From a virus, in IMG/VR virus record IMGVR_UViG_3300036760_000354, positions 1 through 43,487 of that record: DNA of 43,487 bases; one strand, written 5' to 3'. Both the position numbers and the translations under genes were made by a program. The notes under the pieces were generated by a model. The model did no database searches and was not told the origin of the DNA. It saw only the letters and a program-made list of their open reading frames with translations. Shown piece after piece: positions 20,459-27,178 of the stretch (positions are counted from its first letter, which is position 1; every line of letters begins with the position of its first letter).

Positions 20459-20971
20459 ATGCCACCACACGGGTATTGCCAATGCGGGTGCGGCCAGAAG
20501 ACGGCTGTCTCGAACCGCAACGACTACCGGGACGGATACGCGAAGGGCGACCCGCGCAAGTTCGTCCGCGGTCACGCCGCACGCCTGCGCGTCCCTGGAC
20601 CTCGCAAGGGACGGGACGAAGCCCGTCGCCTCTACACCCTCGGCCCTTGCGAACGATGCGGCGCTCTCGCCGTTGACCGCCACCACAAGGACGAAAACGT
20701 GGACAACAACGACGCCAGCAACATCGAGATCCTCTGCCGGCGTTGTCACATGCGCGTCGATGGGCGGCTGGAGAAGCTCCGGGAAATGCCCGGCCGCTCG
20801 AAGGAGCCCCCGAAGCCATGCTCCAACTGCGGGAGGCCGTACAAGCCCTTGCGAAGAAGGAGGTGCTCTCCCTGCCGCACCTACTTCGACAAATACGGTA
20901 GAGAGCGGCCGCAGAGGTTGTGGAAGAACGGTGCTCCCCGTATCGAGAAGTCCTGGCGGAAAGGCGTGTGA
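20459..20971 (+). CDS. Free-standing HNH endonuclease with zinc ribbons
   Basis: A 170-residue protein. The N-terminal ribbon has CQCGCG, the HNH core reads CERCGALAVDRHHKDENVDN then NIEILCRRCHMR, and the C-terminal ribbon has CSNCG and CSPC. This is a homing-type nuclease common in phages. It lies 12 bases after the exonuclease stop, interrupts the otherwise overlapping operon, and uses more A/T-ending codons than its neighbours, pointing to insertion. Confidence 0.85.
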   Translation: MPPHGYCQCGCGQKTAVSNRNDYRDGYAKGDPRKFVRGHAARLRVPGPRKGRDEARRLYTLGPCERCGALAVDRHHKDENVDNNDASNIEILCRRCHMRVDGRLEKLREMPGRSKEPPKPCSNCGRPYKPLRRRRCSPCRTYFDKYGRERPQRLWKNGAPRIEKSWRKGV

Positions 20972-20976
20972 GACCG

Positions 20977-21189
20977 ATGGTCGCTGACGTTCTCGTCTTC
21001 GTCGCGCTTGTCTTCTTCGCGAGCGGCTTCTTCCTGGCCGGCTACCTCACCGGCCGCGAGGTCGCGGCACGGCGCGAATGGAAGATCGAACGGGCGATCC
21101 TGAAGGAAGTCCAGACGATGCCCGAAGCGAGGATCACGAACATCACCGCCGCCCGCGGGTTCCCGCGCAGCCGGAAGCCGCACAAGTGA
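20977..21189 (+). CDS. Small membrane protein
   Basis: A 70-residue protein. Residues 2-25 form a membrane helix (VADVLVFVALVFFASGFFLA, then GYLTG), followed by a basic, charged cytoplasmic tail. The ATG 20977-20979 lies five bases after the HNH stop, with a weak AAAGG site. It overlaps the next gene by four bases. Function is unknown. Confidence 0.55.
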   Translation: MVADVLVFVALVFFASGFFLAGYLTGREVAARREWKIERAILKEVQTMPEARITNITAARGFPRSRKPHK

Positions 21190-21380
21190 AGAGCGAGAAG
21201 ATTTCCATAACGCTCTCGCGGTGCCCCAAATGCGGGGCACGATCCGCCTCACACCCTGTCATCGGGGAGCACGACGGTGGACTGATTCGAGAGTGCCCGT
21301 GCGGTGGGCGTTACGACTCCGGGATTCTGGCGGGTCCCGAGATCGCTCCTTGGAGTGAAGAGCGCGGGCCGCACAAGTGA
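21186..21380 (+). CDS. Small zinc-ribbon protein
   Basis: A 64-residue protein with a classical two-knuckle ribbon: RCPKCGARSASHP (12-24) and ECPCGGRYDSG (36-46). GTG 21186-21188 overlaps the preceding TGA. The bases around its start (CGCACAAGTGAAG) recur exactly at its own end, where the next gene begins. Function is unknown. Confidence 0.6.
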   Translation: MKSEKISITLSRCPKCGARSASHPVIGEHDGGLIRECPCGGRYDSGILAGPEIAPWSEERGPHK

Positions 21381-21454
21381 AGGCCGAGGCGCTCGTCTCC
21401 GCCCTCATCATCGTCATGGCCGCGGTCGAGTTCGCCCACCGCCGCCGCCGTTGA
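21377..21454 (+). CDS. 25-residue membrane peptide
   Basis: MKAEALVSALIIVMAAVEFA followed by HRRRR: one short hydrophobic helix and a basic tail. GTG 21377-21379 overlaps the previous stop (GTGA). It is the last gene before the intergenic promoter region at 21.46-21.65 kb. Its small size makes it uncertain. Confidence 0.45.
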   Translation: MKAEALVSALIIVMAAVEFAHRRRR

Positions 21455-21460
21455 ACACAC

Positions 21461-21508
21461 GCGCCCCCACCGTTGACCTTGACAGTCGTCCGGTGGGGGC
21501 GCTAGTGT
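21461..21508 (+). promoter_or_regulatory. Promoter with -35 box in the loop of a 12-bp inverted repeat
   Basis: GCGCCCCCACCG (21461-21472) and its exact complement (21491-21502) enclose an 18-base loop. The loop holds a consensus TTGACA (21479-21484); 18 bases later, immediately after the right arm, lies TAGTGT (21503-21508). This is the best promoter in the window and would drive the replication initiator and helicase loader. A dimeric regulator binding the palindrome would cover the spacer, so the element also looks like an operator. Confidence 0.6.
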
Positions 21509-21652
21509 CGCCGCTTGCGGTCAGCCTTCGGAAGGATGGAGGAACGCTCGGATGGACATGCTGGGTTGGACAGACGTCACCTGCCGACGGGCAACGCGGG
21601 CTCCATCCCCCGCGCCTGAGCGGGTGGCGTCTGTCGAGCCCGGGAGCATCGG

Positions 21653-22690
21653 GTGAGCGCGAAGCTGATGGGCGAGTGCTTCGAACTCGACCTCTCGCGG
21701 CTAGCTGAGGAAGGGACGATGGTGTCCGTCCAGGCGATGAAGTGGACGCTGATGGCGCTCGCTGACCATGCTCACGCCGACGGGGGCAGCTCGCGTCCAT
21801 CCGTTCCGTTCATAGCTTGGAAGACGGACCTCGGGGTGAGAACGGTGCAGCGTGCGCTCACCCAGCTCGAGGCGTGCGGGATCATCGAAGCCCAGGGGAC
21901 ACGGAAAGGAGGGGGCCGCGGAACACCGACCGAGTGGAAACTCCATCTGGACAGAGCCCCGCGCAAGGAAGGCTTCTCGAACTTCGCGAATACGCCGCCC
22001 ACAGGTCTAAGAGAGAGCGTCATCGCCGACTCTGCCATGACGTGCTTCTTCTGCGGCGGCACGGGAGATGAAGAGCTCGGCCCCGACGGTCGCGCGTGGC
22101 ACATAGATCGCCTCGTTCCTGAGAAAAGAGGTGGGCACTACATCGAAGGGAACGTGGTGCTCGTGTGCGCCGCATGCAACCTCTCGAAAGGTCCCCGCGC
22201 GACACCCAAACCTCGCGCCATAGTGACGCGGAAACCCCGCCACGATGACGGGGCGTCAAACTTACGCCCTGACATAGAGACCGAGTTGGGGGTGCCAGTA
22301 GTGGCCGACGAACCAAGAACAGAACCAAGAGCTAAGCAAGAGCCTTCGGCTCTTGCGGCAGAAGGCGAGCAGGACACGCTCATGCCGGTTGAGGAGCAGC
22401 GGCCTAGGAACGTCGTGTGGGACGCGCTCAGTGAGCTCCTCGGGGAGCCGAGTACGAGGCAGGCGATGACCGCCCGCGGTCGGGCCGTGGCCCTGCTGAA
22501 GGCGGCCGGGGTGGATAGCGCCCGGAGGGTCGAGGAGCTCGCGGTCGAGTACCGCCGCACGTTCGACGGGGCCGCGTTGACGCAGCACGCCTTGGCGAAG
22601 CACGCCGACCAGCTCGTCCATCAGATCCGGCAGCGGAAGGAGGAGGCGCATGGCGCACAAGACGATCTCTCCCGCTACACCCAGGCCTGA
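21653..22690 (+). CDS. Replication initiator-like protein with embedded HNH domain
   Basis: A 345-residue protein. Residues 25-98 form a winged-helix domain of the phage replication-organiser type (SVQAMKWTLMALADHAHADG, GVRTVQRALTQLEACGIIEA). Residues 128-182 are a complete HNH unit (CFFC, AWHIDRLVPEKRGGHYIEGN, VCAACNLSKG). Residues 220-345 form a helical C-terminus resembling DnaD-like tails. The next gene is a DnaC-like loader, the usual pairing. The HNH section is more A+T-rich than its surroundings, so it looks like an in-frame insertion into a linker. The start is GTG 21653-21655 behind GGGAG; ATG 21668 is an alternative. Confidence 0.8.
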   Translation: MSAKLMGECFELDLSRLAEEGTMVSVQAMKWTLMALADHAHADGGSSRPSVPFIAWKTDLGVRTVQRALTQLEACGIIEAQGTRKGGGRGTPTEWKLHLDRAPRKEGFSNFANTPPTGLRESVIADSAMTCFFCGGTGDEELGPDGRAWHIDRLVPEKRGGHYIEGNVVLVCAACNLSKGPRATPKPRAIVTRKPRHDDGASNLRPDIETELGVPVVADEPRTEPRAKQEPSALAAEGEQDTLMPVEEQRPRNVVWDALSELLGEPSTRQAMTARGRAVALLKAAGVDSARRVEELAVEYRRTFDGAALTQHALAKHADQLVHQIRQRKEEAHGAQDDLSRYTQA

Positions 22691-23420
22691 CAGTGAGGAG
22701 AGCCGCCCCTGCCCGACGTGTAAGCGCGGCAGGGTGATCCCGGTCAGGATGCCGTGGGGGGAAACGATGTGGCCGCCACGCTGCGGCGCCTGCGCCCGCG
22801 GGCTCGAGCAGGACGAGAAAGCCGAGCAGGCCCGGCACCGTGTCGAGCAGATGCTCGCCCGCTCCGGCATCACCGCCCGGCTCGCGCCGCTCACGCTCCA
22901 CACCTACCCGGCCGACAACAGCGGGCAGGCCGCGTTGGACGTCGCCGGCGGATGGCTGCGCGACTACCTCGAGCACGACAGCCGCGCGAACCTGCTGCTC
23001 TTCGGCGGTGTCGGGGTCGGCAAGACCGGGCTCGCGTGGGGGATCGTCCGGGAACTCTGCGAGCGCGGCCGGTCGGCGACGCTCGTGAACTTCCGGCTGC
23101 TCCTGCACGAGCTGCGGGAGGGGATCCGGCAGGACGCCCCGAACACGCTGATCTCGAGGTGCCGACGTGTCGAGGTGCTCTGCCTGGACGACCTCGGCGC
23201 CGAACGCGCGACAGACTTCGCCCGCGACAGCCTCGCCACGTTGGTCGAGTACCGGTACGGGGCGAGCCTGCCGACGATCGTCACGTCGAACTACGACCCG
23301 GGGAAGCTCGCGGAACGGCTCGGCCATGATGATGTGATGGTCGGCCAGCGGATCGTGTCGCGGCTCGTCGAGGGGGCGGTGCAGCACCGGATGCTCGGCC
23401 CTGACAGGAGGCTCCCGTGA
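22650..23420 (+). CDS. dnaC: DnaC/IstB-like helicase loader ATPase
   Basis: A 256-residue AAA+ protein. An N-terminal zinc finger (Cys21, 24, 45, 48) precedes the ATPase: Walker A GGVGVGKT (119-126), Walker B VLCLDDLGAE (176-185), sensor 1 TSN (212-214) and a C-terminal arginine helix GQRIVSRLVEGAVQ. Such loaders open the host DnaB ring onto phage DNA. It overlaps the initiator gene by 41 bases, starting at ATG 22650-22652 behind AGGAGGAGG, which suggests tightly matched production. Confidence 0.92.
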   Translation: MAHKTISPATPRPDSEESRPCPTCKRGRVIPVRMPWGETMWPPRCGACARGLEQDEKAEQARHRVEQMLARSGITARLAPLTLHTYPADNSGQAALDVAGGWLRDYLEHDSRANLLLFGGVGVGKTGLAWGIVRELCERGRSATLVNFRLLLHELREGIRQDAPNTLISRCRRVEVLCLDDLGAERATDFARDSLATLVEYRYGASLPTIVTSNYDPGKLAERLGHDDVMVGQRIVSRLVEGAVQHRMLGPDRRLP

Positions 23421-23512
23421 GAGCGTGGCTGCGCCGGGTCTGGAGGAACCGGCCGCGCCCGCTGCGCGAGCTCCTGGACGCGATCGACGACTACGGGATG
23501 TGGAACGAGTGA
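23417..23512 (+). CDS. 31-residue basic peptide
   Basis: MRAWLRRVWRNRPRPLRELL followed by DAIDDYGMWNE: a basic, amphipathic N-terminal helix and an acidic end. GTG 23417-23419 overlaps the loader stop, and its TGA overlaps the next GTG, so it lies in an unbroken chain of coupled genes. G/C third positions support coding. Function is unknown. Confidence 0.45.
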   Translation: MRAWLRRVWRNRPRPLRELLDAIDDYGMWNE

Positions 23513-24075
23513 ACGTCCCCTACCTCACCGACCCGGACGTGACGCTATACGTGGGTGACGCGCTCGAGGTACTGGCCGGTCTGCCGGACGAGTCGGTGGA
23601 CGCTGTCGTCACGGACCTCGCGGCAGGCACGGCGGGCGAGCATCTCGTCTGCGCTGACCTTCTGCTCAAGGGCTTCCGTGCGTTCCGCGCCGAGCAGGTG
23701 TGCCCGTACGACGTCGCCGTTGATGCTGGCCGTCTCGTTCGGATCCAGGTCAAGACCACTCGCGCACCGCGCGCGATCCCGCAGCGGGTGAACCATCGCG
23801 CGGGGTACCTCTGGAATATCGCTCGCACTGGCAAGGGCGGGCGCCGGACGTACGGCATCGACGATTTCGACCTGCTCGCTCTCGTCGCGCTGGACGTTCG
23901 ACGGATCGCCTACCTGCCGCCCGGCTACCAGCCTCGGACGATCTCGATTCGCACTCACGAGGATCCTGGCCCGACTCCTGGGCGTGGGGGCAAGACAGGT
24001 CGCATCTTCTCCGACTTCCCCTTCGACCGCGCTCTGCGCGCTCTGCTTGAGGGAGGTGAAGCCCCGTGTCCGTGA
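23509..24075 (+). CDS. Methyltransferase start fused to a PD-(D/E)XK homing-type nuclease
   Basis: A 188-residue chimera. Residues 1-38 (TLYVGDALEVLAGLPDESVD then AVVTD) are the beginning of a DNA adenine/N4-cytosine methyltransferase, up to the Asp that should open the DPPY catalytic motif. From residue 39 it becomes GEHLVCADLLLKGFRAF, YDVAVDAGRLVRIQVKTT, matching group I intron-type PD-(D/E)XK endonucleases (Asp in YDVAVD, QVK catalytic strand). Codons of the second part are more T-rich. The fusion cannot methylate; it presumably expresses a nuclease whose insertion point is the conserved motif. GTG 23509-23511 overlaps the previous stop. Confidence 0.75.
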   Translation: MNVPYLTDPDVTLYVGDALEVLAGLPDESVDAVVTDLAAGTAGEHLVCADLLLKGFRAFRAEQVCPYDVAVDAGRLVRIQVKTTRAPRAIPQRVNHRAGYLWNIARTGKGGRRTYGIDDFDLLALVALDVRRIAYLPPGYQPRTISIRTHEDPGPTPGRGGKTGRIFSDFPFDRALRALLEGGEAPCP

Positions 24076-24227
24076 ACCTCATCCTCGGCGACTGTCTCGA
24101 GGAGTTGAAAGCGCTGCCCGATTGCTCGGTCGACGCCGTCGTCACGGATCCGTTACCGCCCTACGGGATCAACTTCATGGGCAAGGCGTGGGACGGAAGG
24201 GCGATCGAGGAGGCCGCTGATGGCTGA
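24066..24227 (+). pseudogene. Truncated DNA methyltransferase remnant
   Basis: A 53-residue ORF reading GDCLEELKALPDCSVDAVVT then DPLPPYGINFMGKAWD before a TGA. It is the N-terminus of a DNA N4/N6 methyltransferase, normally 200 or more residues, and stops right after the GKAWD region. The catalytic motif is DPLPPY rather than DPPY, a two-residue insertion. Its start (GTG 24066-24068) lies behind GGAGGTG and overlaps the chimera. It is a second, independent methyltransferase start 0.5 kb from the first, so duplication or insertion and deletion at this locus is likely. Confidence 0.65.
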
Positions 24228-24396
24228 CCCGGCCAAGGTCGAGTGCGTCCGAGAGCTTCATAGCTCGACGGGAGCCGTGACGGTCGAGCGGGTCACGCTG
24301 CACCTGCCGCTCATGCTCGACGTCGTGACCGCAGTAGCAGTCGCACTCGCACCGTTCGGATTCGAGATCCGATGGGAGGACGAGCCCGATGCCTGA
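24220..24396 (+). CDS. Small protein of unknown function
   Basis: A 58-residue protein, MADPAKVECVRELHSSTGAV at the start, then LHLPLMLDVVTAVAVALAPF and an acidic end. Residues 28-48 are strongly hydrophobic but contain charged flanks, so a membrane helix is uncertain. It overlaps the truncated methyltransferase by eight bases and the next ORF by eight. Third positions are less G/C-biased than in its neighbours. Confidence 0.45.
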   Translation: MADPAKVECVRELHSSTGAVTVERVTLHLPLMLDVVTAVAVALAPFGFEIRWEDEPDA

Positions 24397-24454
24397 CCCG
24401 TTCCCTCGTCCCATCCGCCCCTGCCCACCACGGCCGTCCGGGAGCCAGCGGTGA
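24389..24454 (+). CDS. Tiny proline-rich ORF
   Basis: MPDPFPRPIRPCPPRPSGSQ plus Arg, 21 residues. ATG 24389-24391 overlaps the preceding gene and TGA overlaps the following GTG. A coupling ORF is possible, but so is chance; no family is recognised. Confidence 0.25.
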   Translation: MPDPFPRPIRPCPPRPSGSQR

Positions 24455-24912
24455 AGCGCTCGCCGATGCCGCGCCGGAAGCAGGCGCTCCGCGTGAAAGG
24501 CCGAGGGGTCCGCACCATGAAACGGAAGGGCCGGATCGTCGCCGCCTCCCAGGACTACGCGGCGCTCGTCTGGACCGTCTGCTTCGGCGCCGAGTGCGCG
24601 TGCGGCTGCGGCCGCAAGGCCGAGACCGCCCATCACCTCGTGCCGCGCTCGCAGGGCGGAGACGACATCATCGACTGCCTCGCCCCGCTCGCCGGCGACG
24701 GAACCCGCCTCTGCCACGGCGCGTTCGAGACCAAGCAGCGCACCTACGACCTCGACGCTCGAACCTACGTCGAGCCGGAGCAGGTCGCCTACGGGATCCG
24801 TGACTACCTCGAAAGGCCCGCGCAGCGCCCGAAACGCGCGTACATCGTCCGCAAGGCAGGGCAGGCTTTCCTGGACGCGAAGTACCCGAGACGGAAGGAG
24901 GAGACGCTGTGA
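24451..24912 (+). CDS. HNH-type nuclease of the replication module
   Basis: A 153-residue basic protein. Residues 1-30 are Arg/Lys-rich; the HNH core is CACGCGRKAETAHHLVPRSQ (50-69) followed by a Cys and the CHGAFE block, a layout of phage-encoded HNH nucleases used in recombination or DNA processing rather than homing. Its codons match the phage average, unlike the homing-type genes. The start is GTG 24451-24453, overlapping the previous ORF; it overlaps the next gene by four bases. Confidence 0.75.
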   Translation: MKRSPMPRRKQALRVKGRGVRTMKRKGRIVAASQDYAALVWTVCFGAECACGCGRKAETAHHLVPRSQGGDDIIDCLAPLAGDGTRLCHGAFETKQRTYDLDARTYVEPEQVAYGIRDYLERPAQRPKRAYIVRKAGQAFLDAKYPRRKEETL

Positions 24913-25331
24913 GCGACCACGACCCGTTCTTCGGCGCCGACGACGAGGAGGAGGAGACCCCGATCGTCCCGCCGCACATGGAGGAGGTGTCCCCGGGGCT
25001 GAGCTCGTTCTTCGTTGACCTCCGTGACCCCGACGGGCTAGACAAGCTCCAGGAGATGCAGCAGGAGGCGTTCGCGCAGGCCCGCGAGATGCTCGAGGCG
25101 GCGAAGCAGGAGGAGCGGGAGACGCTCCGCCGTGCCCGCCAGCCGGGCTTCTTCGCGTTCATCCTCGACCGTGACGGCGGCGAGATGAAGGGCCAGTGGA
25201 AGGGCTGGTTCCTCGCGGCGTCCGCGCTCGAACGCCGGGTCGCAAAGATGGAGGAGCTGATGGTGCGCCGGATGATGGACACCGACGTTGACATCGAGGC
25301 GCTCAGGTCGGAGCCGGAGCATGGTGGGTAG
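24909..25331 (+). CDS. Acidic helical protein of unknown function
   Basis: A 140-residue protein. Residues 1-25 are very acidic (DDEEEE), residues 42-78 form a long coiled helix (LDKLQEMQQEAFAQAREMLE), and residues 82-105 contain FFAFILDRDGGEMKGQWKGW. The start is GTG in a four-base overlap; the stop TAG lies directly before the C5-methyltransferase ATG. No domain is recognised; an acidic helix could act as a DNA mimic, but that is speculation. Confidence 0.6.
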   Translation: MSDHDPFFGADDEEEETPIVPPHMEEVSPGLSSFFVDLRDPDGLDKLQEMQQEAFAQAREMLEAAKQEERETLRRARQPGFFAFILDRDGGEMKGQWKGWFLAASALERRVAKMEELMVRRMMDTDVDIEALRSEPEHGG

Positions 25332-26468
25332 ATGCGCGCCGGCAGCCTCTTCAGCGGGATCGGCGGACTCGACGCGGGGCTCGCCCGAGCAGGGCTTGAG
25401 CATGCTTTCCTCTGCGAGTCCGACGAGTGGCGACGGGGCGTCCTGCGCGAGCGGTTCCCCGGAGTGCCCATCTACGACGACGTGTGCGACGTTCATTCGG
25501 GCGACGAGGCCACATGGGGCGCGGGATGGCTCGCAGGACGACGAACGCTGGGAGGAGAGCCCGGTCACGCCTCCGCTGACACCGCACGGTCAGGGGTCGG
25601 TAGATCCGGCACTCGTCGTCTCGATCTCCTCTGCGGAGGCTTCCCCTGCCAGGACGTGTCAGTCGCCGGACAACGGGCCGGGCTCGCCGGGGAACGATCC
25701 GGCCTGTTCTTCGAGTTCGCCCGTGTCGCCGGGGCTCTTCGACCCCGATGGGTTCTCGTCGAGAACGTACCCGGCCTCCTCTCCTCGAACGGCGGTCGGG
25801 ACTTCGGAAGCGTGCTTGGAACGCTGGCCGACCTCGGGTACGGCCTGGCCTGGCGGATTCTCGACAGCCGTTACTTCGGAGTGCCGCAGCGACGACGCAG
25901 GGTGTTCATCGTCGGAACCCTCGCTGACGGAGATCCTCGAGCCGCCGCAGCGCGTGCCGGCCAGGTACTTGCTGTCGGCACGCGCTGCCCAAGGCATCCT
26001 GCGGCGCGCGGAGAAGCGCGGGCGGGTGCTGCCGTCGCATCTCTCAGCGGCCTTGGAACAGGTGGCCCGGATGACAACGATGGGCAAGGAGGGCGGCTCG
26101 TGAGCTACGCGCTGAACGCGAAGCGGGGCAACCGGGACGACGGGGAGAGCGAGACGTTCATCCCTTACACGTTCGACTGGCAGGCGGGCGGCAGTGGCGA
26201 CACATCTTGGCGCGGCAAGTCTCGTCAGTGGATAGACGACAAACCGGGCAACCCCGCACGGTCGCTCGTCAAGAACAAGACGCTCGCCGTCCACGAGGCG
26301 ACCGCTGTCCGGCGTCTCCTGCCCGTCGAGTGCGAACGCCTCCAGGCGCTACCGGACGGGTGGACGCTCCCCGGCCCCGACTCCCGACGCTACGCGGGGC
26401 TAGGCGATGCGGTGACGGCGAGCGTCGGCGAGTGGATCGGCCGTCGGCTTCTCATGGAGAGCGCATGA
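25332..26468 (+). CDS. dcm: C5-cytosine DNA methyltransferase
   Basis: A 378-residue enzyme with the ordered motifs of the Dcm family: motif I FSGIGGLDAGL (7-17), motif IV GGFPCQ with the catalytic Cys106, motif VI ENVPG (144-148), motif VIII QRRRR, motif IX RLLPVECERLQALPDGWT, and motif X GDAVTASVG at the C-terminus. It methylates cytosine at C5, probably shielding phage DNA from host restriction. The segment between motifs I and IV (residues 54-96) and the target region (about 200-290) are unusual and decide specificity, which I cannot read. No cognate restriction enzyme is evident. Confidence 0.95.
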   Translation: MRAGSLFSGIGGLDAGLARAGLEHAFLCESDEWRRGVLRERFPGVPIYDDVCDVHSGDEATWGAGWLAGRRTLGGEPGHASADTARSGVGRSGTRRLDLLCGGFPCQDVSVAGQRAGLAGERSGLFFEFARVAGALRPRWVLVENVPGLLSSNGGRDFGSVLGTLADLGYGLAWRILDSRYFGVPQRRRRVFIVGTLADGDPRAAAARAGQVLAVGTRCPRHPAARGEARAGAAVASLSGLGTGGPDDNDGQGGRLVSYALNAKRGNRDDGESETFIPYTFDWQAGGSGDTSWRGKSRQWIDDKPGNPARSLVKNKTLAVHEATAVRRLLPVECERLQALPDGWTLPGPDSRRYAGLGDAVTASVGEWIGRRLLMESA

Positions 26469-26761
26469 CGCCGCGCCAACGCGACACACTCGCTTTCGTC
26501 GAAGACTTCACCTCCCGCCACGGCTTCCCGCCGACGGTCAGGGAGGTGATGGCAGGGCTCGGACTCAGGTCGCCGGGCACGGCGCACGAGCATCTCCGGG
26601 CCCTCCGCGTGCAGGGACAGCTCACCTGGAACCCGAGGTGCCCCCGCACCGTCCATGTCCCCGAGAAGGAGAAGACGGTTGAAAGTCCTGCTGATAGTGG
26701 TGACGCTCGCGATCTTCGTGACGCCGGCGTCCGCGACAACCGAACGCGAGCCGCAGCATGA
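26465..26761 (+). CDS. LexA-type DNA-binding domain without peptidase
   Basis: A 98-residue protein. Residues 1-65 match the LexA winged-helix domain: MTPRQRDTLAFVEDFTSRHG, PPTVREVMAGLGLRSPGTAH, LRALRVQGQL. The serine-protease half of LexA is missing; residues 66-98 are a charged tail. It could bind host SOS-box-like operators without being cleavable by RecA, or regulate phage genes. ATG 26465-26467 overlaps the methyltransferase stop; its end overlaps the next gene by 83 bases. Confidence 0.75.
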   Translation: MTPRQRDTLAFVEDFTSRHGFPPTVREVMAGLGLRSPGTAHEHLRALRVQGQLTWNPRCPRTVHVPEKEKTVESPADSGDARDLRDAGVRDNRTRAAA

Positions 26762-27158
26762 CCTCGCTCTCGAAGCGAGGCGTGTTGCTCTGCACGGAGG
26801 GATCACCGGCAGCTGCTACGGCTGCGCGACCCCGCTGATGAAGAAGCTCATGCGACAGGTCTACCGGGCACGCTTCAAGAGCCGCGGCAGCGAAACCGCT
26901 GTCTGCCTGATGATGGCCGAGTCCGGGGGCAACCCGGGCGCTGTGAGCTCCGGTGGTGACCACGGGGGCCCGCAGATGAACCGGTCGGCGCACGGACGGG
27001 CACACCCGGAGTGGTGGCGTCCCGGCCGGGGGTTCCGCTACCTGATCTTCGACCCGTGGTACGGGGCGTCGGAGATGTGGGCGATGAGCGGAGGCGGCCG
27101 CTGGTGGACCGCCTGGACAGGCACCTACGGCCGAGGCATGTGCCGAGGCCTCAACTAA
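26679..27158 (+). CDS. Secreted transglycosylase-like protein
   Basis: A protein of about 159 residues with an N-terminal signal peptide (VLLIVVTLAIFVTPASA) and a C-terminal lysozyme/transglycosylase-like domain: TAVCLMMAESGGNPGAVSSG, GGPQMNRSAH, WWRP, LIFDPWYGASEMWAMSGGGR and WTAWTGTYG. The Glu of AESGGNP would be catalytic. The start is either TTG 26679, seven bases after AGGAG, or ATG 26655 with no ribosome site and an Arg-rich extension; TTG is preferred. It stands in the early arm, apart from the lysis genes, so it may modify the cell wall early in infection. Confidence 0.65.
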   Translation: MKVLLIVVTLAIFVTPASATTEREPQHDLALEARRVALHGGITGSCYGCATPLMKKLMRQVYRARFKSRGSETAVCLMMAESGGNPGAVSSGGDHGGPQMNRSAHGRAHPEWWRPGRGFRYLIFDPWYGASEMWAMSGGGRWWTAWTGTYGRGMCRGLN

Positions 27159-27178
27159 AACCCAGGGGGAGGAAACTC

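Noticed and set aside
24451-24912. A further recent homing insertion
   Set aside because: The HNH gene has codon use like the phage average and overlaps both neighbours in the normal NTGA style, so it looks resident.
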